This document shows positions 30,443 to 43,481 of a stretch of 64,000 nucleotides of DNA, piece by piece. A program made the position numbers and the translations under genes. The notes below the pieces were generated by a model that ran no database searches, had not been told where the DNA came from, and saw only the letters and a program-made list of their open reading frames with translations. Source of the stretch: Persicaria tinctoria (taxonomy: Eukaryota > Streptophyta > Magnoliopsida > Caryophyllales > Polygonaceae). Location of the stretch: the NCBI GenBank assembly GCA_037127255.1, contig JBANSL010000013.1, positions 24,771,688 to 24,835,687 on the forward strand. Direction: 5' to 3'. The number at the start of each line of letters is the position of its first letter. The stretch's first letter is position 1.

Positions 30443-32384
30443 CATGAGATGTATTCAAGTCTCCCCTGAACTCAGTCCAATGTTGGAAGGCATCTCAAAA
30501 GTAAACATTTCGAACTCCCCTTGGTCCTATTTTCATAAGACGCAAGCGCCTTTCCCCAATTTCCCCAATTCCCCCAAAACCCCCAAATCTTCCAATGTCG
30601 ATAATTCCCCCAAATCCCCCAATTTCTCCATCCAACTAATTGTTGTTTTCCCCCAATTTATCCATTTAACCCCAGCCAATGTTGAAGACCAATTGTTATT
30701 TTCCCCCAATTTTCTTTCTATCCCCCTCGTCAATTTCCTTTCGGAAACTTTCCAGCCCTTGATGTGTACATGACGATGGTTGAAACTCACATTACAGAGG
30801 GAACCTCATATATCTTTGCGCAACTTACTTGATTTCTACATTCCAAACAATGGCAAACACATTTGGATCTGAAACTACAGTTCTCGCCCTAATATTGTGT
30901 TCAATCGGAAAGAATTCGGGGGCTTTAGGGTTTAGGCTTTACTTACTTGTTGTCGTCACTTGTGTGCAGGGGCGTTAGGGCTTGATATTCGCTTCTTCGT
31001 TGTCTCCTCTACCGCCTTGCTCTACTTCTTGTTCGAAACCCTTCCGCTTCTTCCTTCGGTTTTCAAACTTTGAAATGTATGAGAGAGATGAGAGAGATGT
31101 ATGAGAGAGATGGAGAAACAATCGGGCTCAACTACCCCTTTAATAAACCACTCTCCTAGGCGGTTGAGGTGACAATTTTTTTCAAAACTGTCAACTCTCT
31201 CCCCATCAACACGCCTCCCTCTCTCTCATCCATCAATGCAACCGGTGCCTACCCTTTGTGTAACCGGTTGGGATGCAAAATTAAAACAATTTGTCCTACC
31301 CTTTTTCAAATAATATGGAAAAGGGATAGAGAGGGCAACACAACCGGTTTTTTAGGTTAGTTTTGCAAATACCCCTTGTTTTTTTAGAATATGAGTAAAA
31401 GATTGGTAGTGGAATTATATGTAACCGCTTCTGAAATTTTATGGTATCCTCCATGGGATCATTTGTCTTGATGTTTGCTATGATTTCTTGGTTTGACTTT
31501 CTATGATGTTAATGTTTTGAATCCTGTTTTGATTTTACGTGTTCACTTGGTAGAGCAATTAAATTATCTAATGAGCCAATAATTCATGTCTAAGTGATTA
31601 ATCCACTGGGTTCAACCAGAATCATTGATTTGTTGATTCATGTAGGGCATTTTTATTAATGTATAACCAAAATATGGATTTGTTCTGATCAGAGATATTA
31701 GTTGGTGGTGTTTGCACCATAGATACGACCAGGGTAACAGCCGGCATCGATGCAGAAATCAGAGGTGTGTTAGAGGTCTAGAGGGTCTTGCAATTGAAGG
31801 TTTGTCAGGTGAATTACAGGAAGCTGCAGTCACATAATCAAGTTTGTAAATACTTGATTCTTGGGCCACATTGATGGATGAAGTTGCCTTGTTAGCTTGT
31901 TGTGTGCTATCCCAATCATTACTCAATCTCTCGTCGATTATTGAACACATCCTGTCACTGTTCATAATTGGCATTGTTAATAGCGATATTCATCCTGTCA
32001 ATGTTATAATATTATGATTTTAAGACATATATTGACTATCCTTTTGTTAATATGGTTAATAATCCTGAAGATATGATTCAACGTATCTTTAGTGAATCTT
32101 TCTCCGATTATAGCTTCAATCCTGTCAAAGTAAACATTTATTCTGTCACTATGAACATGAATCCTGTCAGTGAAAACAAATAACTTTGTCAACTTCGACA
32201 TACCTATAATTTCATCCGGTTAGTTTTATTATTTTTAATTTTCTGGAAAAAATATTTAAAGCATTATTTTAATATATATTTCATTTTTTAAATCTTTTTT
32301 TTACTTTTCTTTTAATTCATAATTCTCCTTTTAAATATTTTTACATTTAAATTTAAAGATAAAATAAGTCATTATTTTTTAGCA
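30443..32384. other. MULE right-hand non-coding region
   Basis: A leader-like stretch rich in CCCCCAATTT units (30560-30760), an AT-rich stretch, ATCCTGTCA-type short repeats (31985-32185), then AT-rich DNA up to the terminal repeat. CGCTTCTGAAATTTTATGG at about 31427 resembles GCTGCTTCTGAAATTTTGCG at about 25196 in direct orientation. No gene was recognised; the first exon of the DUF1985 gene may lie here. Confidence 0.6.
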
Positions 32385-32477
32385 TAAATGACCCACCATC
32401 CTATTTTTGCTATTCTCACAAAACGGGTATATTTTTGCAAACCGAACACTGATTTGGTGTATTTCTGCAAATCGGCC
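32385..32477 (-). repeat. MULE right terminal inverted repeat
   Basis: Ends in GTATTTCTGCAAATCGGCC before the second TTGATTTAT. Pairs imperfectly with 24603-24720. Confidence 0.72.
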
Positions 32478-32486
32478 TTGATTTAT

Positions 32487-32943
32487 TTCATCCAAAATCT
32501 GCGATTCTGTGTTCGAAGTTGCAATTTACAGTTTCTGTTTTTAAGTCGATCTCGATAAGTTGTTGTCGATCTCGAGTAGGTCTTAGTCGAGATCGAGTAC
32601 GTGTTTGTCTTGATCGAGTTTCTGTTGTCGATTCTGAAACTTCTGTCGTCGCTGTCTTTAGTCGATCTCGAGTAGGTCTTAGTCGAGATCGACAAGCTTC
32701 TGTCTTTGTTTTTATTTTTGTTTCCGTTTGTTATTTCTGTCTTTGTTTCTTTGTTTCGGTCTTTTTGTTTGCTTTTCTATTTGTGAGATTTACAGCTGCC
32801 TGAGATCCGCTGACACGCTTCCTCGTGGATCGATTCTGACTTCCCACTACTGCATAGGGAGGAGGTCTTGTAATTATTTGCTGGGGCACGAATCTGGTTT
32901 GATTTATTTTATTATATTTTAAACTTGATTTCCTCCTACAACA
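32487..32943 (+). repeat. Gyp-B 3' LTR, second part
   Basis: Matches 10991-11429, including the TCGATCTCGA cluster, and ends CCTACAACA followed by the right target duplication ATCTC. It has one more palindrome unit than the 5' LTR. Confidence 0.93.
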
Positions 32944-32948
32944 ATCTC

Positions 32949-33409
32949 CTGCCATCCATCTGAAACACTCCGTTCCATTGGGACGTCGAGTAACTACAAC
33001 AATCCTCCACCAGTTTGATGGGTGATTGAAAGACAAGCTTTTGACTGAAACACAAGACTTTAGGTTTTGGAATTAGGATTCAAGTAAAAAAATTAGGGTT
33101 TTTCTGTTGCTTGGAGACAAAGGCTTTAATGGATCACAAAATAGGGAATGACAAATATATGATATTTGGAATAGGAAATGAGATCATCTATAAGATAAAA
33201 ATAAGAACATTAGATAAAAGATAAAATATATATTAAGATGGATATAATATATTTAGATAGATAGATATATTCTCTTCATAGATAGATAGAAATATAAAAT
33301 AAATAGATATATTATATGGATATATTCATAGATAAATAATATGGATAGATATATATAATTATTAATAAGATAAATAAATCCTAATATATATAGATAAATA
33401 ATATGGATT
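32949..33409. other. AT-rich stretch right of Gyp-B
   Basis: Should continue Gyp-D, since the ATCTC duplication places 9369 and 32949 side by side before insertion. It contains no readable domain. From about 33160 it turns into GATA/ATAT-rich DNA with several GATAGATA runs. Confidence 0.5.
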
Positions 33410-35940
<2,531 letters not shown>

Positions 35941-35961
35941 TATATATATATATATATATAT

Positions 35962-36199
35962 AAATATAAATGACCTAAACATAGATAGATATAAATATAA
36001 ATATAAGGATAGATATAACCTCCCATTCCAAGTTACCAAAAACAAAAAACGCGTCTAAACAATAGCGGCGGGGGCCGGTAATGGAGAACGTCCAATCTGT
36101 CATTTTGATTGATCGAATTTGCCTACTAGTAAGTTCTAACACAAAACCATACCAATATGCAGCAATTAGACTAGTCGTACTTTATTGAATTGAAAAACT
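35962..36199. other. Spacer between the inverted repeat and Gyp-E
   Basis: ATAAATATAAGGATAG-rich DNA, then a short GC-rich patch (36060-36085). No feature supported. Confidence 0.4.
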
Positions 36200-37081
36200 A
36201 ATGCGAAAATTAAATAATATTACCTAGTTTACCTTAGGTTGCCTCCAAAGAAGAACCTTTGCTTCACGTCTTTGGCTCGACATGAAGCTTTTCTTGATCA
36301 AGTTCCCCTATCGAGATCCTCTACACTTGTTCTTTTTTCTTGATAAGAGGGGGAACCTTAAGAATTTCTCCAATGTATTCATCCTTTTCATCAATCAATT
36401 CCTTTTTCTTAATATGAATTCCTCCGGGAGGTTGCCCTGAAATTGCAAAAATCTCAATATTGTTAGGAATTAATTTCTCATTGGTAAAAATAATAGATTC
36501 ATTTAGATTAGACATATTTTCATGTGGCTCAAACAAATTTTCAACATTCATGTCAATTTCATTTTTCCCTAATTCAAATTTCATATTGCTAGAAAACACA
36601 TTATTTAATAATTCACTATCATTAGAAGCATCCAACAAATCATTTGATTTATCCCTGTAATCAACATTATTAGCATCAAGAACATCCAAAGAATCATTAA
36701 GAGAAAGAGTAATAGGCTCAAAAATAGAAAATTCAATATTTCTACCGTCAAACTCCATGGTTAGTGAACTTTCAAAGCAATGAATCTTAGTCTTAGTCGT
36801 TCGTAAGAATGGTCTTCTCAAAATAATTGGGGTTTCAGGCGTACCCAGTTTCCGACAAAGTATTTAGACCAAAAAACATGTACAAGTTGTATGACATGAC
36901 ATTAATTGAAGCTCCCAAATCCAACATAGCTTTAGTGAACTTAGTATTACCAATTACACATGCATGGAATAGTGAACATACTTGGGTCACCACATTGTTC
37001 AGGCAAACTTTTCTGTAACATAGCGGAAACATTCTCATTCAAACTTACTTTTTCGTTTGATCTCATCCTTTGCTTTCTTCT
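36200..37081 (-). pseudogene. Gyp-E: gypsy aspartic protease fragment, minus strand
   Basis: Two minus-strand frames that overlap at a frameshift near 36835. Upstream frame (37038-36835): ACVIGNTKFTKAMLDLGASI followed by NVMSYNLYM, the protease active-site region. Downstream frame (36821-36321): RRPFLRTTKTKIHCFESSLT, then MEFDGRNIEFSIF, and AISGQPPGG near the end. Order and sequence match Gyp-A 16925-17460. After the stop, the plus strand shows CCTTAGG-TTGCCT-CCAAAG (36232-36253), the same end-of-coding hairpin as Gyp-A. No LTR is attached on either side, so it is a truncated copy. Confidence 0.85.
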
Positions 37082-37347
37082 TGTAACGACTGGATTTTGG
37101 GAATTCTAAAAAGGTAAAGCTTTTGGAAAAAACCCGTCCTCGGGCGATTTCTAAAATTGGGAAGTCCTTGAAAAAAAATGATATCCCGACGAATTTTGGA
37201 TTTCTAAAATGTTTGACGAATTTTAAAATCCGGATTAGCGAGAACTTATATTAAATTCGAAAATCATTTGAAAATTGGATCGGGTCGGATTTTAAATGTC
37301 GAGTCTCTGGATAGGATGTTAGGATTTAAAGTCGGGAGGATGGAATC

Positions 37348-37383
<36 letters not shown>

Positions 37384-39589
37384 TCTTAAGTATTTTGTCT
37401 TGTAGTTCATGAAACCCTAGGGAGCCATTTTGGCCCATCTATATAAAGAAAGCATCAATCCCTAAGAGGATCCTACCACCAAAATCTGATTCCAAAAACC
37501 CTAGCCACCTTGAAGGATCTAACCCTTTCTTCAAAACCTAAAAACCAAAAGTTCCACCACCTTTCACTCTCCTGGATCCACACATAAAACCCCTCAAATC
37601 CCCTCTAAGAAGTTCTCTTCCTAAAAAAAGAACCCAAAAACCAAGATCAGAAGGCCAAATCCAAGCTAAATGCTCGGCTCTGCAGCAACTCGCGGCCGCG
37701 ACTATCCCCATTGGCCGCCATGACAACGAACCCAGAAACGACAGTTCTTCCTCGCGGCCGCGCTGTTCTTCCTAGCGGCCGCGACTCCGAGCCCAGAACC
37801 GGTGAATCCTTGGTAAAACGAGTCGTTCTCCCTTGTTTCTCCTCCTTTTTCTAATCCGTTTGTTGTCATGTGTTCATGACTTCTTTCTCTATCTTCCAAG
37901 GTCAAAAAATCCTAGATCCATAGTGGGTTAGCATGGATTTGAGCTCCTTTTCCCTCTTTTTTCAGTTTTGAGCAAAGGTGACCCCCCCTTCACTTGATTA
38001 TCTTGATTTTAAGGTTGTTTCTAAATAAAGGTGCTCTTTTAACTCATATCCAACCTTCCTAGGAACTGTCGTAGAAAGAAATTGTCGGATCAAAGCCTGA
38101 AGGACCTCTCTCCCTCAAGATCTTCAAAGAGCCTCCAAGAGGTTGTGTAATCCCTCTTACACTCTCCCCTCTAGTCCTAATTGGAGTCGTTTTTGTGTTG
38201 TTTGAGTAGTATTTTGAGTTAGAAACATTTTAGAACAAGTTAGAACAAAAACGGATTTAAAACGGGCAAGAACGAGGAAAACAAACAATGTTGGGTTCGA
38301 GTCTCGCCGCGACGAAACCATGGTCGCCCCGGCGAGCCTGAACGCACATCCCGGAGGTTGAAGACGACCTCTCTCGTCCGCGACCACGATTCTAGCGCCC
38401 GTGAGTCACTTCCAGGGACAGGGTCGTCTCGCGGGGGGAAATTCCCAAAGTGTGTCGCGGCCGTGACCGGTCCTCTCGCGGCCGCGACATACCCTTAGTG
38501 GCTTGGTCGAACCACTTCCCCTATTCTTTGGATTCTCTTGTTGGTTTCGATTCGATTCTTTCGATTGTTTTTTATGACGTCGAATTTCATGAATGAGGAT
38601 TTGGAAAATATTATTTCAAGGACTTTGAGATTTGACGGAACTCTGATTTTCGGACATAGCACTTTGACGATTTTGGATAATCTATGTAATGACAGGATTT
38701 TCCTATTAGTTTTGTGTTTGCAACGAGTTTGGAAATAGATTTGGAAAAGGGTATTGATGAGATTTACAGATGGCTTTGATTGGAGTTGAATGATTTTGAA
38801 ATGGTTTCTTTCCGTTGGTCTTGGAAACGTTTGGGCACTTTATTTCTATGTGCATGGTTATTAGTGTAGTAGCTTATGGCATCTATGTGATTTTTGGTGT
38901 TTGATTGCTTTTGGATCATTGCTTGTGCTATATTTGGTGTTCGGCATTTCCAAGTAAGTATCCTACGGGAGCTTACTCAGCAACTCATACCTCCTGCCTG
39001 ATATGTCATATAGTGTGTAGGTGTTGCATATGATAATAGCATTCCATATAGTATCATGCTAGGATTGCATTGTGAATGAGCACTTGGCTACTTGTTGTGT
39101 TTGAAAACGGAACGACCATTATCTGTGTACCCTAGAGTCTTTGCTAGGGTCATAAGGTAGCCCAGCCTTATCGGGTTTGCCCTAAGTCATTAGCGTCGAT
39201 ATGAACATGATATGATAGCCTAACACCACCGGGTGTGAGATGAGATGATGATGATGTTATGTTGAGATATGATAATGAGCATGCTATGATGATTATATGC
39301 ACATGTATGATAGAATGAGGTATTGTACTGGCCAGGTCGGGTCATGAAATAGGAGGCGAAGCAGGAGAGAGATATGCCACTTGGCATTGTCTGGGGTCCT
39401 TTACAGTTTTTCTGCTTTATTATATACTTGATGAAAGTATGCTTTGTGTGTTAAATTATGTACTACACTATAGAATCCTTTATTCATGTACAAGCATATT
39501 ATATGGCCTCATCGTGGTCTTTAGGACCCGCTGACGTCTCTGGGTCTGACTTCGTGGATAGTGTTAGGTACTTGCTCCTTGCTTGCTCA
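37082..39589 (+). repeat. Gyp-F: LTR-like sequence related to the LARD-H LTR
   Basis: Starts TGTAACGACTGG. Several blocks match the LARD-H LTR read on its sense (minus) strand: CTAGAGTCTTTGCTAGGG with GTAGCCCAGCC (39132-39175), TGAACATGATATGATAGCC (about 39200), and the ACTGGCCAGG...GAGAGATATGCCA...TTGGCATT stretch (39325-39390). Other contents: a (CT)n tract at 37350-37381, TATATAAAG at 37439, several TCGCGGCCGCGA-type palindromes (37690-37790, 38455-38490). No ORF of interest. It is interrupted by Gyp-G and seems to continue at 63169. Whether it is a solo LTR or a fragment is unclear. Confidence 0.7.
37350..37381. repeat. (CT)n microsatellite
   Basis: 32 bp of CT about 60 bp upstream of TATATAAAG in Gyp-F. 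Confidence 0.95.
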
Positions 39590-40266
39590 TGTCCACTAAA
39601 GTAACCATGTTTTTATGCACATTTTAGCTCCTTATTCTAAGTACATTGCATATTTCGGGTTGGGAAAATGTTGAATTTGTGTAGTATAAGCTTATTTGCC
39701 TGAAGTTGAGGTTTACACGAGTTTATGTTTAATATTGCAGAATTTGGAGCCATTTCGGGACGAAACCATAAGAAGGAGACAAAGGCAAGACTCTACTCGA
39801 TGTCGACAAAGTCCACATGACATCGACTACAGCTGGGAGCAAAACCAAGTCGAGGACTGAAGACGCACTCCACTCGAGCACGAGAAGTACTCGACGTCGA
39901 CTAGACCATGAAGATTTCCCGAGCTCCACGAGAAGAACCTGCTCTAGAGCTCTGAAGAGAAGCCGAGATCGACGAGACTACTCGACGTCGAGTACATCTA
40001 CTTGATGTCAACTACACTGTTTTTGGGCTGCGAGTCCGTTGGGCCAATCCGAGGATGTGTGGACTACCTGGGCACGAAGCAAGATTGGTTCTATCACTAT
40101 TTTATCAAGATCTATCTATGGAAGAGAAGATTTATTCACCACATGGAGAGTTTATATATTTACCTTTTTAAATTAATGTTTCTTTTATCCAAATTTATAT
40201 CTTTAGGAATAGATAGAGTTTGCTTTCCTTGACTAGCAAGGATTAAGCCCTATAAATAAAGCCCAT
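39590..40266 (+). repeat. Gyp-G 5' LTR, first part
   Basis: Starts TGTCCACTAAAGTAACC. It includes palindromes TCGATGTCGA, TCGACGTCGA and TCGAGTAC-type units at about 39795-40010 and TATAAATAAAGCCC at the end, where Gyp-I is inserted right behind the TATA box. It aligns with the solo LTR (52364-54200, inverted) and Gyp-B. Confidence 0.85.
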
Positions 40267-40487
40267 TGATACCAGCCGCAGGATGGCCTGATCTTCGATA
40301 ATCAATCAAGAAACTAAAGAGTGGAAGCAAGAAGACTCAATAACACCAAGAACTAACTCGGTATCGATCAAGAACAAGACTCGGGACAGACTCGATCTAG
40401 ACTCGAACAAGGCTCGATGATAAGAGACGATCGATAAGGACTGATTCGAACTAAGATAGAATGAGATAAAGACTCCAGGCCTCCTTA
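40267..40487 (-). repeat. Gyp-I 3' LTR, segment 1
   Basis: From GATCTTCGATAATCAATC on it matches 55632-55856. The first ~22 bases (TGATACCAGCCGCAGGATGG) have no clear partner in the other LTR. Confidence 0.78.
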
Positions 40488-43444
40488 TGTAACGGCCCAG
40501 AATTATGATTTCCGGGTTACGTTTCAAGGGATAAAACCCCTTGTTCGGATCTTGCAATCCAGGTACGGGTTGAGTTTTAAAACAAAATATTTGTACTAAA
40601 AGAAGGGATTTCGAACCCTTAAAGATCGCGGATCCATTGGGGATCAAATACCTGCCTTAGTCTAATCGTGAAATCGAGCGAAAGCAAAAAATAAGGTTGA
40701 GTTTAAATACAATCCGAAAAGGAGTATAAAAGAGAGGAAGTGTGGTGGTCTCTCAACCTCTCGATCTAACGCCAAAAGTCTGAACCCGCCAAGCATCCAC
40801 ATAAGCAACGATAGCGGCTAACGGTTACCTGAATCTAAAAAAATGAGGGGGATCTGGGTCAATCATCAGGTCACTCATGCGCGTATGTAAACACACTCTG
40901 AGAGGCATATAATAAGCACCCTATTCTTAAGATGAAATGTGTAATGCCATACGTAAATTAAATCACACATATATATCTACTGACAGATTAATATAATGCA
41001 GAAAGCGATAAATGGATCCACACAGAATGCCAAATGGCATGTCCCTCTCGTACCTCTACCCCCTTTCAATAGGGCGGAGACTGGCCAGTTCGGTGCTATA
41101 GCATATCAATTTCATCGTGGTGGTGCACAAACCACGGCATCATCATATCATATCATCTCATCGCTTGCCCGATGGTGCTGGGCTATCATATCATGCTCAT
41201 ATAGACTCGATTTACTCAGGGTACCCGATGAGGCTGGGCTACCCTATGACCCTAGCAAAGACTCTAGGACTATCACAGATAACGGCCGTTCTCTTGCAAG
41301 GACATATAGCAATCATATGATTTTCATTTTAGCTCCTAAGCATGATTCTAAGTCGTATGGTGCATGGACACTAGCCTACTATATAACACCCAGTGCATAG
41401 AGCGCCCATCATGAGTAAGTTCAAAGAACTTACCTGGAGTAGCAGATCAACAAGATGAAAAGCAGCAAGATATAAGCAAGCAGGTTACAGATCACCTAGC
41501 AATTATTAATAAATATGCATAAGTAAACTGCACACAACGGGATCCATTTACCACTACATAACATGCCCACCAATTCATTAATCATAGCATCATCAGCATC
41601 CTTTATCTCAACTTATCTCAACATCTTATATCATCTTATTCCATTGTCATTCCCATAACTGGCTCAATCATACTTCAATTCATATAATCTCACTAGCTCG
41701 TCAAGTTGTTAGTCAAAACAATTACTTCAAAGTTATATTTAGCCATTTCTAATACATAAAATATTTAATCTTTAAAACTACTTTCAAAAATCCGATTAAA
41801 TAATCTCGGCATACTTTACTTTAATTAAAATCATCATTCTAGGGACTTAATTAGCTTTCAACCATTACTTAATAATTCAATTTATATACTTTAAAACCGA
41901 CCCCTTTTAAATACCGACACACAAATAAATTTCTAATTAATCAATTATCGGAAATCGGTTAAGCAATTAATTAATAAATCTAATAATAAATAAATAAATA
42001 ACAAATAAACTCAAGCCGAACCAACGCTTTTAACCCAAACCGGATCGAACCCAAAACCCCAAATCCAAACCGGCAAACATCGAAATGAATTAAAAGAACG
42101 GAGGGCCCACGGGGCTGACTGGGCGAGGGCCCACGCTGACTGGGCAGGAGAGGCCCGCCTTCATCTTCTTCCTCCTTCAATTTCGGCTGATCGAACTGCT
42201 CCCGCCTGCGCTGCGACGCTGGATGCCGGCCGCCTCTTGCGCTCCCGTCTGCTCGCCTGCTCGCCCGGACTCGCCCAGACCGGACTCTCGCACCTCCCAC
42301 GCCTAGTGTGGCTCACGCTCACATCTCACGCATCGCCCGCTCCTCGCACTCAAGCTCGACTCACACTCACGCATCGCCGGATCTCTCGAGCTCGCCGGAG
42401 CTCTCGAGCACGCCCGATCAACCCGCACTCAGCTCACGCTCTCTTCCCGACCCATAAGCATCGAAAAAGACTGAAAAAAAAGAATCGAAACGAGGATAAA
42501 TTCGGAGCTCACCGAGATGGATTTTTCGCGACTTCGGAGCTCCCGATCGGAGTTATGGGCGTCGTCGGTGGCTTGCGATGGCTCATCGGACCTGCATCAG
42601 GCATGGGTGAGCGTGATGGTGGAGCTCGAGGACGATTCCGATCGAAAACGGGGGAGAACGGCTTACCGAAGCGGCGTTCAAGCTCGAACAGAGAACTGGA
42701 GCTCCGGTGGCTCTGCGGCGGCGCTGGGCGGCTCCTAGGTAGCTCCGGTGTGTCGATGGACGTCGATGGAGGTGGAGTGGGAGTGTATGGACTGCTGGAC
42801 GCCTCGGGGCTGCCTCTAGGCTCGGGAAAACAGGACGCGGTTGACACCGACGTTGACGACTGCTCGCGGGGCTGCGGCTTCGTCTCCAGCTCCTACTGCT
42901 ACCGCTGCTGCCCATGGCTACAAGGAGGTGTCGAGGAGGACTCCCGCAGCTGGCTCAAGGTGGACAGGAGGAAGCAAGGAGGAAGAGGTGGCTTGGGATT
43001 TCTTCCTCTCGGTAAAACAGGAGAGACGATGATGGCGGAATGGTCAAGGCGTGGAGCAGGTGGGGGATGTCGATGAAATAGGCAGGAGGGGATGGTCTGC
43101 AGGGTAAGGTAGGGAAAGGTAAGGGAGATTGAGTGTGGAATTGGTTAAAACCTTAGTCAAATAAATACCGGAAAGAAATCTCAAATACGCGAATTTGAAA
43201 CCCGCAATTAGTTTCCGAAAGTTAGTTTTCCCGGCTCTCGCTCCCTCGATCAATTAGATTTTTAAAATCGACAAGGATATCACTATCCGATAATTATTTT
43301 GAATTTTCGAGGTAAAAGAACGGAAATTGTTCGTTAAATTTATACTCCGGTCGGAATCCGCTAAACAAGTTTTAAAACCGACTTAATTTCATTTTTAATT
43401 CTCTTATTCCAGAAAATTAGGATTTGAAAATCCGAGCCTTTACA
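40488..43444 (-). repeat. LARD-H 3' LTR (2957 bp)
   Basis: TGTAACGGCC...CTTTACA on the plus strand. It has an AT-rich body with a GC-rich block at about 42095-43065. A splice-donor-like CAG|GTAAGT is present on the minus strand at about 41430. Confidence 0.95.
42095..43065 (-). other. GC-rich block inside the LARD-H LTR
   Basis: About 970 bp rich in CG dinucleotides inside an otherwise AT-rich LTR; repeated at about 50506-51476. Both strands have ORFs (up to 279 codons on the plus strand), as expected of GC-rich DNA, and I recognise no protein. On the minus strand there are donor-like and acceptor-like splice signals, so it could be a spliced leader, a CpG-rich promoter or a captured host fragment. 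Confidence 0.5.
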
Positions 43445-43481
43445 TCATCCACCTCTAAAAACAAGTCTCGTCCTCGAGACT
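43445..43481 (-). promoter_or_regulatory. LARD-H polypurine tract with 7-bp hairpin
   Basis: The sense strand reads AGTCTCG-AGGA-CGAGACT, a perfect 7-bp stem, then TGTTTTTAGAGGTGGATGA directly before the 3' LTR. The stem sequence is unlike those of Gyp-A/B/C, but the AGGA loop and the position are the same. Confidence 0.88.

Larger units (their letters stand above)
24603..32477 (+). mobile_element. MULE: Mutator-like element with a transposase remnant and a DUF1985 gene
   Basis: A 7875-bp insertion flanked by the 9-bp target duplication TTGATTTAT (24594-24602 and 32478-32486), the length typical of Mutator elements. The ends form imperfect terminal inverted repeats. It contains a forward gene with MuDR-type DNA-binding domains and a reverse gene with DUF1985, both truncated at their 3' ends where they meet. 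This is the gene layout of plant MULEs that carry ULP-like genes (Kaonashi-type), but the DDE transposase core and the Ulp1 peptidase domain are both missing. Confidence 0.9.
9370..32943 (+). mobile_element. Gyp-B: gag-protease Ty3/gypsy element split by two insertions
   Basis: Two LTRs start TGTTGT and end CAACA, and the perfect 5-bp target duplication ATCTC (9365-9369, 32944-32948) brackets the whole. After removing Gyp-A (13529-20405) and the MULE (24603-32477) the element is about 8.8 kb. Order: 5' LTR, PBS, gag, linker, protease, a short integrase-tail remnant, ~1.5 kb 3' non-coding domain, polypurine tract, 3' LTR. No reverse transcriptase, RNase H or integrase core is present, so it depends on another element. 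Confidence 0.93.

Noticed and set aside
24603..32477. Host gene cluster in place of a transposon
   Set aside because: The two genes lie between MULE-type ends with a 9-bp target duplication inside an LTR, and the domains (MuDR type, DUF1985) are typical MULE cargo.
42237..43076. Plus-strand ORF of 279 codons in the LARD-H LTR (repeated at 50648-51487)
   Set aside because: GC-rich DNA with open frames on both strands, antisense to the element, no recognisable domain and biased composition. Treated as a by-product of the GC-rich block.
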